The notes under the pieces: model-generated
Told to the model about the DNA's origin: nothing
The model's input: only the letters and a program-made list of their open reading frames with translations
The model's database searches: none
Assembly (NCBI RefSeq): GCF_023703795.1
Contig: NZ_CP098518.1
Location: 3,224,001 to 3,288,000, forward strand
Direction of reading: 5' to 3'
Source: Haloplanus sp. HW8-1
Lineage (GTDB): Archaea; Halobacteriota; Halobacteria; Halobacteriales; Haloferacaceae
Length of the DNA stretch: 64,000 bases
In this document: positions 25,621-32,823 of the stretch, in pieces
Position numbering within the stretch: the stretch's first letter is position 1
Layout of the letters: every line of letters begins with the position of its first letter
Translations under genes and position numbers: made by a program

Positions 25621-27369
25621 ATGTCGAGATTCGAGCGCATCGGGGCGGTCGACGAGACCCGCGAGGCGTGTCCACAGGTCGTCCGGCTCGGCGGCCGGGC
25701 GCTCGGCCTCTTTTACCACGAGGGGTCGTTCTACGCCATCGACAACCGTTGTCCGCACATGGGCTTTCCACTCACGGACGGCTCCGTCGACGACGGGATC
25801 CTCACCTGTCCGTGGCACCACGCTCGCTTCGAACTCTCCTGTGGCGACACGTTCGATCCGTTCGCCGACGACGCGCGGACGTACCCCGTCGAGCGGCGCG
25901 ACGACGGGGTGTACGTCGACGTCGACCCGGAGCGGGAGGCGACGCCCGAAAAGCGGTGGACTGACCGACTCGAACACGGCCTGCAAGAGTCGCTCGCGCT
26001 CGTCGTCGACAAGGCCGTCATCGGACTCGGCGACGCGGGCGTGGACGCGACGGTCCCGTTGACCGTCGGCGCCACCTTCGGGACTCAGTACCGACGCCGT
26101 GGCTGGGGGAGCGGACTGACGACGCTGAGTGCGATGGCGAACCTGCGTTCCGACCTGCGGCCCGCCGACCGGCGGCGGGCGCTCGCGGTCGGTCTCGGGG
26201 CCGTGGCCGACGACTGCGCGGGCGAACCGCCCTTCTTCGTCCAGGACCCGCTTTCGACCGACCGCGTCTCGGCCGATCGCCTGACTGCGTGGTTCCGCGA
26301 CACGATCGAGGTGCGCGACGCCGACGGCGCCGAACGGGTGTTGCGGGCGGCGATCGCGGCGGCGGCGCGCGACGACACCGACGTCGATCGCTCGACGCTC
26401 GCGCGGCTGTTCGTCGCCGCCGGGACCGATCACCGCTATCTCGACTCCGGGCACCGCCTCGATTTCGTCGACAAGGCCTTCGAGTTGCTCGATCACGTCG
26501 GCTGGGCCCACGCCGACGCCGTCCTCCCCAGCCTCGTGCCGGCGCTCGCCGACGCGAACCGGGCCGAGGAGCGGTCGTCGTGGCGCCAGCCGATCGACGT
26601 GGCGGCGCTGGTCGAGGAGGCCGCGGCCGACCTGCCGGATCTCCTCGCCCGCGGCGCGGGGAAGACGTGGACCGAACCCGCAGAGTTCGTGGATCGGCTC
26701 CTCGACGACGACCCCCACGCGATCGTGGGGCAGTTGACCGACGCCGTCGCGGCGGGGGCGACGGCCGAACAACTCGCGAGCGCCGTCGCCGACGCCGCAG
26801 CCCGCCGGATCGCACGGTTCGGCACCGCCAACGAGTTCCGCGATTGGAACACGGTCCACCACACCTACACCTACGCCACCGCGGTGTGTGGACTGACCGA
26901 ACGGACCGACGCGCCCGAACGCTATCGTGCCGTCTTCGACGGTGCCGTGAGCGTCTATCTGGACCGGTTCCTCAACACGCCGCCGATTCCCCTTCCGGAC
27001 CCGGACGGCGATCGGGACCCCGGGGCCGCCCTCGACGACCTCCTGAAGACGTTTGAGGTCGAAGCCGACGGGACGGTGGATCGTGCCGGGCGCCACGCCG
27101 CCGAATACCTCGCGAGCGGCGGCGACGCCGCGCGGTTGAAGCGGGCGCTTGGAAAGGCGCTGTTGCGCGAGGACGCCGGCTTCCACCCCCGGCAGAACGT
27201 CGAGGCCGCGTTCGGCCGGTACGACGCGGTCGGGGCCGATCGGGGACGGCTCCACCTCGTCGCCACGGCTCGCTATCTCGCCGCACACACGCCGACGCGC
27301 CGCGAGGGCGAACAGACCTTCCGGATCGCCGAACGGCTCAGCCGGGGGGAGGCGATCCACGAGGGCTGA
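25621..27369 (+). CDS. Rieske 2Fe-2S domain fused to a large helical domain
   Basis: A 582-residue protein. Residues 1-100 are a complete Rieske ferredoxin with cluster ligands Cys44-x-His46 (CPHMG) and Cys63-x-x-His66 (CPWHH). The remaining ~480 residues are helical, Asp/Arg-rich, with conserved-looking patches GATFGTQYRRRGWGSGLT, GHRLDFVDKAFE and WNTVHHTYTY. I recall this architecture in actinobacterial and haloarchaeal proteins of unknown function; the His-rich patches could bind metal. Likely an oxidoreductase in which the Rieske domain passes electrons to the unknown domain. The OsmC gene follows 51 bp downstream. Confidence 0.85.
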   Translation: MSRFERIGAVDETREACPQVVRLGGRALGLFYHEGSFYAIDNRCPHMGFPLTDGSVDDGILTCPWHHARFELSCGDTFDPFADDARTYPVERRDDGVYVDVDPEREATPEKRWTDRLEHGLQESLALVVDKAVIGLGDAGVDATVPLTVGATFGTQYRRRGWGSGLTTLSAMANLRSDLRPADRRRALAVGLGAVADDCAGEPPFFVQDPLSTDRVSADRLTAWFRDTIEVRDADGAERVLRAAIAAAARDDTDVDRSTLARLFVAAGTDHRYLDSGHRLDFVDKAFELLDHVGWAHADAVLPSLVPALADANRAEERSSWRQPIDVAALVEEAAADLPDLLARGAGKTWTEPAEFVDRLLDDDPHAIVGQLTDAVAAGATAEQLASAVADAAARRIARFGTANEFRDWNTVHHTYTYATAVCGLTERTDAPERYRAVFDGAVSVYLDRFLNTPPIPLPDPDGDRDPGAALDDLLKTFEVEADGTVDRAGRHAAEYLASGGDAARLKRALGKALLREDAGFHPRQNVEAAFGRYDAVGADRGRLHLVATARYLAAHTPTRREGEQTFRIAERLSRGEAIHEG

Positions 27370-27420
27370 CGGCGCGTCACCCCCGGAACCCTTTTTCGGT
27401 CCATCCGCGCATGTGAGGGT

Positions 27421-27945
27421 ATGACGGATAGTGACCTCCGCGAGACACAGAAACCGCTGAAAGCGACCTACGAGGAGGACCCCGAGGCCGCGCGGATCAC
27501 CTTGACTGCGACGGGCGACGAGCGGGCCAACGCGACGAGCTGTCGCGTCGAGGTCGGCGAGGCCGTCTACGAGGCTCAGCTCCACGAGGGCGCCGGCGGC
27601 TCCGGCACCGCGGCGTGTTCGGGCGACCTCCTGCTCGGGGCGCTCGCCGCCTGCTCGCAGTTGACCGCGCAGGCGGTGATCGAGAACCTCGGTGCCGACG
27701 CCGAGGTGTCCGTGGGGGTCGAGGGGGACCTGGATCTTCGGGGAACGATGGGCGTCGCCGACGTTCCCGTCGGCTTCCAGGACATCCGCCTCGACGTGAC
27801 GCTATCTGGCGATCTGGACCCCGAGACGGCGGCGTCGATCCGCGACGCGACCGAGCGGTACTGCGTGGTGTACCGCACGCTCGTCGAGTCGCCGGGCGTC
27901 GCTACCGAGTGGACCTTCGAGGAGAGCGCCGAGGATGAGATTTGA
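27421..27945 (+). CDS. OsmC/Ohr family protein
   Basis: A 174-residue peroxiredoxin-like fold protein. The first redox cysteine lies in the helix LGALAACSQLTAQA, and a second in the C-terminal block ATERYCVVYRTLVES, matching the two-cysteine OsmC organisation used to reduce organic peroxides. A further Cys (AACSGD) lies close by. The 3' end overlaps the tRNA-Ser gene on the opposite strand by 19 bp: its last six codons are antisense to the tRNA acceptor stem and T arm. ATG 27421 is just after a CCCTTTTTCGG promoter-like patch. Confidence 0.88.
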   Translation: MTDSDLRETQKPLKATYEEDPEAARITLTATGDERANATSCRVEVGEAVYEAQLHEGAGGSGTAACSGDLLLGALAACSQLTAQAVIENLGADAEVSVGVEGDLDLRGTMGVADVPVGFQDIRLDVTLSGDLDPETAASIRDATERYCVVYRTLVESPGVATEWTFEESAEDEI

Positions 27946-28012
27946 ACTCATGTGTCCTGAACGGACAGTTGCTCTCGAAGCAACCGCCTTGGCCGGGCTA
28001 GGCTACCTCGGC
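27927..28012 (-). tRNA. tRNA-Ser (anticodon CGA)
   Basis: Reading the minus strand from 28012: acceptor GCCGAGG pairs with CCTCGGC; D arm GCC...GGC; anticodon stem GTTGC/GCAAC with loop TTCGAGA, anticodon CGA; long class-II variable arm TGTCCGTTCAGGACA; T arm ATGAG-TTCAAAT-CTCAT; discriminator G at 27927. No CCA is encoded and no intron is present. It reads the UCG serine codon. Confidence 0.96.
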
Positions 28013-28109
28013 TCACCCCAAGGTGGGATGGCGGGCGTTTAATCGGTTTCGATTCGCCGCCGCCGGTCGATCCCGCGGATTCAAGTCGCCGGCGTTCCCA
28101 GCGGCGGGC

Positions 28110-28553
28110 ATGGCGACCATCGACACGGCGATAAACGCGATCCACCTGTCGTTTGCCGGACTGTGGGCTGGAAGCGTACTCTTCGTCGCGTGGGGGCTTC
28201 TGCCCGCGGCCCGCGACGGGAACCTCGACGCGACGCCGCTCCGGTCGTTGATCGGGCGATTCCGAACGGGGTCGCGCGTCTCGTCGCTGGTGCTTTTCCT
28301 GACTGGTGGCCATCTCGCGGGGACGCGATACACCGCCCAGAGCCTGCTCGGATCGACCCGCGGGTACCTCGTCGTCGCGATGGTGCTGCTGTGGCTCGCC
28401 ATGACCGGTCTGATCGAGGTGGGGTCGGGACGACTCGTCGATGGCCTCGACGAACGGAAGATCCGAGAGCCGGCACGCGCGGCGACGCCGTTTCTCACGG
28501 CGGCTGCCGTCGCCGGTGTCGCGTTGCTCCTCATCGGCGGCGTCCTGCTCTGA
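28110..28553 (+). CDS. four-helix membrane protein (CopD-like)
   Basis: A 147-residue integral membrane protein with four helices at about 5-25, 52-68, 82-103 and 125-145. The first helix, AIHLSFAGLWAGSVLFVAW, has the His and Trp-Gly pattern of CopD/DUF2269-like small membrane proteins, so a role in copper handling or haem membrane chemistry is possible but not shown. ATG 28110 follows 97 bp after the tRNA-Ser 5' end, which is divergent. Its TGA stop shares its last base with palindrome copy B at 28553. Confidence 0.7.
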   Translation: MATIDTAINAIHLSFAGLWAGSVLFVAWGLLPAARDGNLDATPLRSLIGRFRTGSRVSSLVLFLTGGHLAGTRYTAQSLLGSTRGYLVVAMVLLWLAMTGLIEVGSGRLVDGLDERKIREPARAATPFLTAAAVAGVALLLIGGVLL

Positions 28554-28634
28554 TACGGATTATTGTAACTGTTCACCCGTAGTTCGCCGAGACGATCCGG
28601 CGAACCACCGGTACTGACTTACAGTAACCCGTAC
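28553..28634 (+). repeat. 82-bp near-palindromic repeat, copy B
   Basis: Left arm ATACGGATTATTGTAA; right arm TTACAGTAACCCGTAC, which has drifted from the consensus; inner arms AGTTCGCCG and CGGCGAACC. Same orientation as copy C at 46525 and opposite to copy A. As in copy A, the first base completes the TGA stop codon of the gene to its left. Confidence 0.9.
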
Positions 28635-28787
28635 GAAACGGTCGTTCCTGCCGTGACGGCACGTCTGCTCCCGCCCGCCCCCTACAGCGGGGTTCAAACC
28701 CACCCCGAAGCCCGGTAAGGACCGATTACCTAAGTTGTCGGCGTCGGGAGCCGCCCGTGGGGACGTCGTCACACGCTCCCCCCCCTT

Positions 28788-28916
28788 ATGTCACGCTGCC
28801 CGAACTGCGGGACGGAGATCCCACGCTGGCGGATCGTCGATCCCGAGAACGGTCGAGAGACGTACGCGGAGTGCCCGGACTGCTGGGAAGTGCATCCGGT
28901 GTCGTCGCCGGCGTAG
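28788..28916 (+). CDS. 42-residue zinc-ribbon microprotein
   Basis: A short frame from ATG 28788 to TAG 28916. It starts MSRCPNCGTEIPRW and carries a second knuckle CPDCWEV near residue 29, giving two CxxC pairs in a minimal zinc ribbon. Haloarchaeal genomes have many such DUF-type microproteins. A run of C then CTTATG precedes the start, so the transcript is probably leaderless. Supported by motif spacing rather than homology, so moderate confidence. Confidence 0.62.
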   Translation: MSRCPNCGTEIPRWRIVDPENGRETYAECPDCWEVHPVSSPA

Positions 28917-28985
28917 CGACGGGACGACACCGGGGTGGGTTGTCACGACGCACGGGGCGTGGCGATGCCGCCGGCGATCGCGCCG

Positions 28986-29102
28986 TCAGCCACGCGCCGG
29001 TTTCGACGCTCCGTAGACGATTCGCTCGACGATTTCGTCGAGGTCCGGTGGTGTGCGGTCACGTCTCGGTTCGTCGGCTGGCACGTGCGGGACGAGGGTC
29101 AT
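28986..29102 (-). CDS. possible 38-residue microprotein
   Basis: From ATG 29102 the frame encodes a basic/acidic peptide with a plausible helix (PPDLDEIVERIVYG) and ends at 28986. A TATA-like CTTTTGA lies about 36-42 bp upstream on the same strand, allowing a near-leaderless transcript. No homologue is known to me, so this is a low-confidence call; the rest of 28917-29157 shows nothing else. Confidence 0.3.
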   Translation of the reverse strand: MTLVPHVPADEPRRDRTPPDLDEIVERIVYGASKPARG

Positions 29103-29157
29103 TTGCCATCACCCCGCGCGTACGTGACGGTATCCTGATTCAAAAGCGTCCCGCCGA

Positions 29158-29448
29158 TCACCGGTAGGTGCCTCTGAGGAGGTCACCGACGGCGACGATG
29201 GCGACGCTCATCGTCGCCGCGGCACCGCCACCGACCGCGACGGCGGTTTTCACGAGCGTGCGGACCGCCGAACACGAGAGTTCGAGACTCTCCGCACCGG
29301 AGGCGCCGACGACCATCGTGCCCGCCGGTCCCCCGGCACAGGAGACCAGGAATCCGACCGCCGCGCCGGTGACGAGATACAGGAAGATCGGTGCGAAGAT
29401 CGTAACCGCGAGGAGGGTGCCGACCCAGCCGAGGACGTCACGGTACAT
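29158..29448 (-). CDS. small membrane protein (96 residues)
   Basis: Three hydrophobic helices, about residues 8-38, 60-72 and 73-90, with one Cys pair (SCAGG and ELSCSAV). The Gly/Ala-rich helices and short loops are typical of haloarchaeal small membrane proteins with no assigned function. ATG 29448 faces the divergent microprotein gene at 29546, with an AT-rich promoter region between. No operon partner is evident on its strand. Confidence 0.6.
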   Translation of the reverse strand: MYRDVLGWVGTLLAVTIFAPIFLYLVTGAAVGFLVSCAGGPAGTMVVGASGAESLELSCSAVRTLVKTAVAVGGGAAATMSVAIVAVGDLLRGTYR

Positions 29449-29521
29449 GTCGCGTCCATCTTCACCCGATCACAAATGTGTCGCGGTCGCGGGCCGGCGC
29501 ACGGAACCGCACCCTTTTTAT

Positions 29522-29537
29522 TTTAGGTACCCCTAAA
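29522..29537. promoter_or_regulatory. palindromic operator TTTAGG-N4-CCTAAA over the promoter
   Basis: A perfect dyad, TTTAGG at 29522-29527 and CCTAAA at 29532-29537, overlaps the 3' side of the TTTTTATTTT TATA region (29515-29524) and ends eight bases before the ATG at 29546. It resembles the TTAGG/CCTAA dyads recognised by DtxR-type metal regulators. The regulator is not encoded in view. Confidence 0.6.
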
Positions 29538-29545
29538 GACTGGCA

Positions 29546-29713
29546 ATGCCCACTGGCACGCAGTCGGGAGCCGACGACGAGGGGGAGCCGGAACTCCACG
29601 AACGGCCGACCGTCTCCGTCTGTGAGAGCTGTCCCGGCCGAACCGTCTTCATCGAATCCGGGAACACCGACGGCTGGATCGCGAGCGATCTGACGGTCGA
29701 GCCGACGCTGTGA
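29546..29713 (+). CDS. 55-residue protein with CxxC motif
   Basis: An acidic microprotein with a central CESCPGRTVF block, containing one CxxC, then WIASDLTVEP near the end. From memory it resembles a haloarchaeal short family (DUF7331-like), which has no function. The ATG at 29546 is 20-30 bp downstream of a strong TATA box and immediately downstream of the palindromic operator at 29522-29537, indicating a tightly regulated leaderless gene. The single CxxC could bind metal as a dimer. Confidence 0.62.
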   Translation: MPTGTQSGADDEGEPELHERPTVSVCESCPGRTVFIESGNTDGWIASDLTVEPTL

Positions 29714-29842
29714 TTGCTCTTCCTCGGCGACTCTCTCCCGTCTCGACCTACGTGTAACGTCCTCCACGAAGTCGTTCGCGCGCCGTCCCAGCGGCTGACA
29801 ACCGGCGTCCGAGTTTTTACCCCGCAGTGTCACCGTTTCCGT

Positions 29843-29947
29843 ATGCCACGCGACTACGGCCGACACCGGGGCTTAGCCCAGTGCCTCGGTCCGGAGTGGT
29901 GGTCGTTCGAGATTCCGGGGGAGGTGGCCGCCGATGGCGGGAAGTGA
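29843..29947 (+). CDS. 34-residue peptide overlapping the mini-molybdopterin-domain gene
   Basis: The frame from ATG 29843 encodes a short protein with a Trp-Trp block (GPEWWSFEIPGEV). It overlaps the next gene by 14 bp (29934-29947), the spacing of a coupled pair. A TATA-like TTTTTACC lies at 29814-29821, about 25 bp upstream of the ATG, matching a leaderless promoter. I do not recognise the peptide; it could be a partner subunit or simply the leader of the next gene. Confidence 0.5.
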   Translation: MPRDYGRHRGLAQCLGPEWWSFEIPGEVAADGGK

Positions 29948-30377
29948 GCCGGCGGTGGGTGCCGACTGGTCGGTCGCCGTCGACGGCGTCGGCGTCGTCG
30001 ATCCGACCGGCGCACCCCGCGGGACGGTGAGCGCCTCCTTCCGGTGTGCGAGCGGGGAGCGATGGACCGGCGAGTGGCGGGGCGTCCCGGTCGAGTGGAT
30101 CCTCGACCGTCTGCAGAGCGACTCCGCGGCGACACACCTCCGGATCCACGGGCCCGCCGACCACGTCGCCTGCGTGGCCCTCGCGGACGCGGTCGGCGGC
30201 GTCCTCGCGGAATCGCGACTGGACGGCCCGGCGCGGGCCGGCGGGGATGGGTGGCCGCGGTTCGTCGCCCCGCGGGTCGTCGGCGCGCGGACGGTCAAGC
30301 GGGTGCCGCGTCTCGAACCCGTCGCACTCGGGGCCGGTGAGGACGTCGACGCGTACGAAACCCTCGATACGGGCTAG
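29934..30377 (+). CDS. short protein resembling part of a sulfite-oxidase-like molybdopterin domain
   Basis: A 147-residue soluble protein. The order WRGVPVEWILDRL, then THLRIHGPADHVACVALADAVGG, LDGPARAG and RFVAPRVVGARTVKRV follows the C-terminal half of the Oxidored_molyb domain (W-GVP-LL ... G-PLRLV-P ... VKRV), but the cysteine that ligates Mo and the first half of the domain are missing. It may therefore bind no cofactor. The nearby full-length homologue at 31216-32694 on the other strand makes a relationship plausible. Overlaps the peptide gene at 29843 by 14 bp and the converging gene by 4 bp. Confidence 0.6.
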   Translation: MAGSEPAVGADWSVAVDGVGVVDPTGAPRGTVSASFRCASGERWTGEWRGVPVEWILDRLQSDSAATHLRIHGPADHVACVALADAVGGVLAESRLDGPARAGGDGWPRFVAPRVVGARTVKRVPRLEPVALGAGEDVDAYETLDTG

Positions 30378-30562
30378 CCTGCCGACCGCCGGCGCCACTC
30401 GTTGATCAGCGTCGGAACGAGGACGCCAACGCCAAGTAGCGCCGCGAGTTTCGCGGCGCTACTCGTCGTCACCTGTCGGACGAGGTACCACGAGGTGAGG
30501 CCGAGGCACACGAACAGGAGGACGATCCTCGTGTCGGTCGTGAGGAGGGCATCACGGACCAT
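30374..30562 (-). CDS. small two-helix membrane protein (62 residues)
   Basis: Hydrophobic helices at about 10-28 and 38-53, with a short hydrophilic linker (RQVTTSSAAK) and a basic C-terminus (NEWRRRSAG). No family recognised. ATG 30562 is used; an upstream start would add eight residues. The gene is next to the 99-residue membrane protein and the winged-helix regulator on the same strand, so it may belong to that cluster, 30 bp downstream. Confidence 0.55.
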   Translation of the reverse strand: MVRDALLTTDTRIVLLFVCLGLTSWYLVRQVTTSSAAKLAALLGVGVLVPTLINEWRRRSAG

Positions 30563-30592
30563 ACGGAGAGATGCGAGGCGGGCCACTTAGCC

Positions 30593-30892
30593 TCACCGCA
30601 AGGTCACGTAGGTCAGGAAGGCGAGCGCGACGAACTGCAGGGCGCGCATGGCGAGGACGGCCAGTTGCGCGGTCGAATCGGCGGCATAGAGCATCCCGGA
30701 GCTGAAAAAGAAGCCGATGGCGACGACGTTCTCGACCGCGAGGACGAGGGCGAAGGCGACGAGGCCGAGCGTGAGCGGCGTTCCGAACTGGCGGTAGTTG
30801 CGCCACCAGACGGTCAGCAAGGCGGCCAGTAGCGCGATGCTCAGCCCCGAGAGGGCGCTCGCGATCGTCAGAGTGGGGGTCATGGGTGCCAT
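30593..30892 (-). CDS. three-helix membrane protein paired with a winged-helix regulator (DUF7521-like)
   Basis: A 99-residue membrane protein with helices near 9-28, 40-62 and 80-97 and one conserved-looking acidic residue in the middle helix (LAVENVVAIGF). Haloarchaea commonly carry such a protein directly after a winged-helix transcription factor; from memory the family is DUF7521. Start ATG 30892 is one base after the regulator stop; an internal ATG at 30883 is possible. The pair likely forms a membrane-linked regulatory unit, which is inference. Confidence 0.68.
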   Translation of the reverse strand: MAPMTPTLTIASALSGLSIALLAALLTVWWRNYRQFGTPLTLGLVAFALVLAVENVVAIGFFFSSGMLYAADSTAQLAVLAMRALQFVALAFLTYVTLR

Positions 30893-30893
30893 G

Positions 30894-31166
30894 TTAGACG
30901 TGTTCCGTGATCGCCTCGAACCGGTCGCGGTGTCGGTCGAATCGGTCGGTGAGGAAGTAGAGCCGGCCGTACTCCTGGTCGCCGCTCTCGATCACGTCGT
31001 GGTCTTCGAGCATGTCGAGGTGGTGGCGGACGGAGTTGTAGTCCAGGCCGAGTTCCTCGTGTAGCTGGTTGGCGTTGCGCGGCCGCTCGTCGAGGAGACG
31101 GATGATCCGCGCGCGGTTCTTCCCGCCGCGCGTCCCGGCGAGCAGATACCAGAGTGCCTTCTCCAT
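30894..31166 (-). CDS. winged helix-turn-helix transcriptional regulator
   Basis: A 90-residue ArsR-like DNA-binding protein. A short N-terminal helix (ALWYLLAGTRGGKNRARIIRLL) is followed by the HTH NANQLHEELGLDYNSVRHHLDML, then the wing with VIESGDQEYGRLYFLTD. It carries no metal-binding motif. It is transcribed with the membrane protein encoded one base downstream. The probable promoter lies between 31166 and the end of the sulfite-oxidase-like gene, which is transcribed towards it. Confidence 0.85.
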   Translation of the reverse strand: MEKALWYLLAGTRGGKNRARIIRLLDERPRNANQLHEELGLDYNSVRHHLDMLEDHDVIESGDQEYGRLYFLTDRFDRHRDRFEAITEHV

Positions 31167-31215
31167 CGGCGGCCGTGTGTGAATTCGGTGGCGTGAGGAA
31201 AACAGTTCGCCCGCG

Positions 31216-32694
31216 TCACAGCGAGTCGGGGGCGACGGATCGTGACACCCACCCGCTCGGTCCACTGGGGAAGGCCCGCTTCTCGTCTTCGGGCTGGAGC
31301 GTCCCGGTGCCGTCGACGGCGCGGACGACCACCTCGTGTTGCCCGGGTGGATCGTAGCGGTAGACCCACTGGCGCCACACGTCCTCGCCGGGCAGAGGAT
31401 CGGAGAGGTCGGCCGCCGCCCAGGTGTCGCCGCCGTCGACCGACACCTCGACGGACTTGATCCCGCGGGTGCCGGCGTAGGCCGCGCCCGCCACCTCGAT
31501 CCGGCCGTCGTTGAGGCGGTTCGTCGCCCACAGCTTCGCCACCGTGTTCACCGGGCCGGTGCCGTGCCACCCCCGCTCCTCCCAGTAGCCCGTCGCCGGT
31601 TCGTCCAGGATCTCGATTTCGGTGAGCCACTTGACGTTGATTTCGCCCCAGTGACCGGGGATCAGCGCCCGCGCCGGCGCGCCGTGGGCGCGGGGCAGCG
31701 GCTGTCCGTTCATGCCCACGGCGAGGAATCCGGTTTCGAGCGCGTCGACCGGGAACTCCTCGTAGAAGCCGTCGGCGGCTCGGAGCATCACGTAGTCGCC
31801 CTCCGGGTCGGCGTCGTCGATCAGATCGGCGATCGGTACGCCCGTCCAGAGCGCGTTGTCGAGTTTTCGGCCGTTGAGCGACTCGCCGACACAGCGAAGC
31901 GAGACGAACCGGTGTTCGTGGTCCATCGCCTCGACGTCCGCGAAGGTGACCGTCGTCTCCTCGCCGACGGCGCCGTGGATCCGCACCGACCAGTCCTCGC
32001 GGGCCGGATCGGGGTCGACGTTCGCGACGTCGACGCGGTAGAAGTCGTCGCTGATGAGCGGTTCCAGTCCCTCGACGTCCAGCGACTTCTCCTCGGCCTC
32101 GGCGAGGAGGGCCGCCACGTCGTCCTCGACCGGCGCCCTCTCGACGGGGTCGCTGGGCGCGAACGCCCGCCGTCCGCCGACGCCGAGTGCGGCGACGGCG
32201 ATGGCGGCGGCGGCCGAGAGGAGCGCTCGCCGCGGGCCGTCGGTGGGGTCCCCGGTGGACTCGTCGCCGGCACCGAGGGCGGCGACGGTCGAGACGAGCG
32301 CCGCACCGACGACCGCGCCGACGGTCGAATCGAACGCGCCGGAGAGCGCGGCGGCCACGACGCCGACGCCGAGGGCGACGGCGACGGGTGCGAGTAGCGG
32401 ACGCCCGGCCCTTGCGGCGGCGATCCGGCCGACCGCGACCACGAAACCGAGGAGGGCCGCCGCGGCGGCGAGGCCGCCGCCGTAGGCCAGGTCGCTCCCC
32501 AAGTCGCCGAGGACGGTGATGGCGAAGGTGACGAGAGCGGCGGGCGCGAGCGTGACGGTCAGGTTCGAGACCGGCGCCGCGACGAAGGTAGGGGCGTCGC
32601 CGACGACGGCGTAGGAGCCGGCGACGGCCGCGATGCCGCCGGCGAACGCGGTGGCCGCGGCGAGGAGACGCCGACGCCAGGCGGTCGGGATCAT
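31216..32694 (-). CDS. membrane-anchored sulfite-oxidase-like molybdopterin oxidoreductase
   Basis: A 492-residue protein. Residues about 8-185 contain four to five transmembrane helices; a linker with an RR pair follows; residues about 225-400 form the Oxidored_molyb domain with the Mo-ligating cysteine in SLRCVGESLNG (Cys268) and the block RAHGAPARALIPGHWG; the last ~90 residues are the Mo-co dimerisation domain (VEVSVDGGDTW). It probably oxidises a sulfur compound or reduces methionine sulfoxide at the outer face, passing electrons through the membrane segment. ATG 32694 gives a positively charged N-terminus before helix 1. Confidence 0.88.
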   Translation of the reverse strand: MIPTAWRRRLLAAATAFAGGIAAVAGSYAVVGDAPTFVAAPVSNLTVTLAPAALVTFAITVLGDLGSDLAYGGGLAAAAALLGFVVAVGRIAAARAGRPLLAPVAVALGVGVVAAALSGAFDSTVGAVVGAALVSTVAALGAGDESTGDPTDGPRRALLSAAAAIAVAALGVGGRRAFAPSDPVERAPVEDDVAALLAEAEEKSLDVEGLEPLISDDFYRVDVANVDPDPAREDWSVRIHGAVGEETTVTFADVEAMDHEHRFVSLRCVGESLNGRKLDNALWTGVPIADLIDDADPEGDYVMLRAADGFYEEFPVDALETGFLAVGMNGQPLPRAHGAPARALIPGHWGEINVKWLTEIEILDEPATGYWEERGWHGTGPVNTVAKLWATNRLNDGRIEVAGAAYAGTRGIKSVEVSVDGGDTWAAADLSDPLPGEDVWRQWVYRYDPPGQHEVVVRAVDGTGTLQPEDEKRAFPSGPSGWVSRSVAPDSL

Positions 32695-32823
32695 CGCGTC
32701 GTCACCGGGGCCCGGGCGATTCGCTGCCGGTCGAACCGTGCGGTTCCATCCATACCGTCCAGAAGGCGGGCGGACGGGTAAGCGATTTTGCAAGATCCGC
32801 CCGAACTCCGTCTAGAATTCGTC

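Noticed and set aside
28690-28710. A T-arm-like GGGGTTCAAACCC that might belong to a tRNA
   Set aside because: The flanking bases do not form the 5-bp T stem beyond three pairs, and no acceptor, D or anticodon arm can be placed on either strand.
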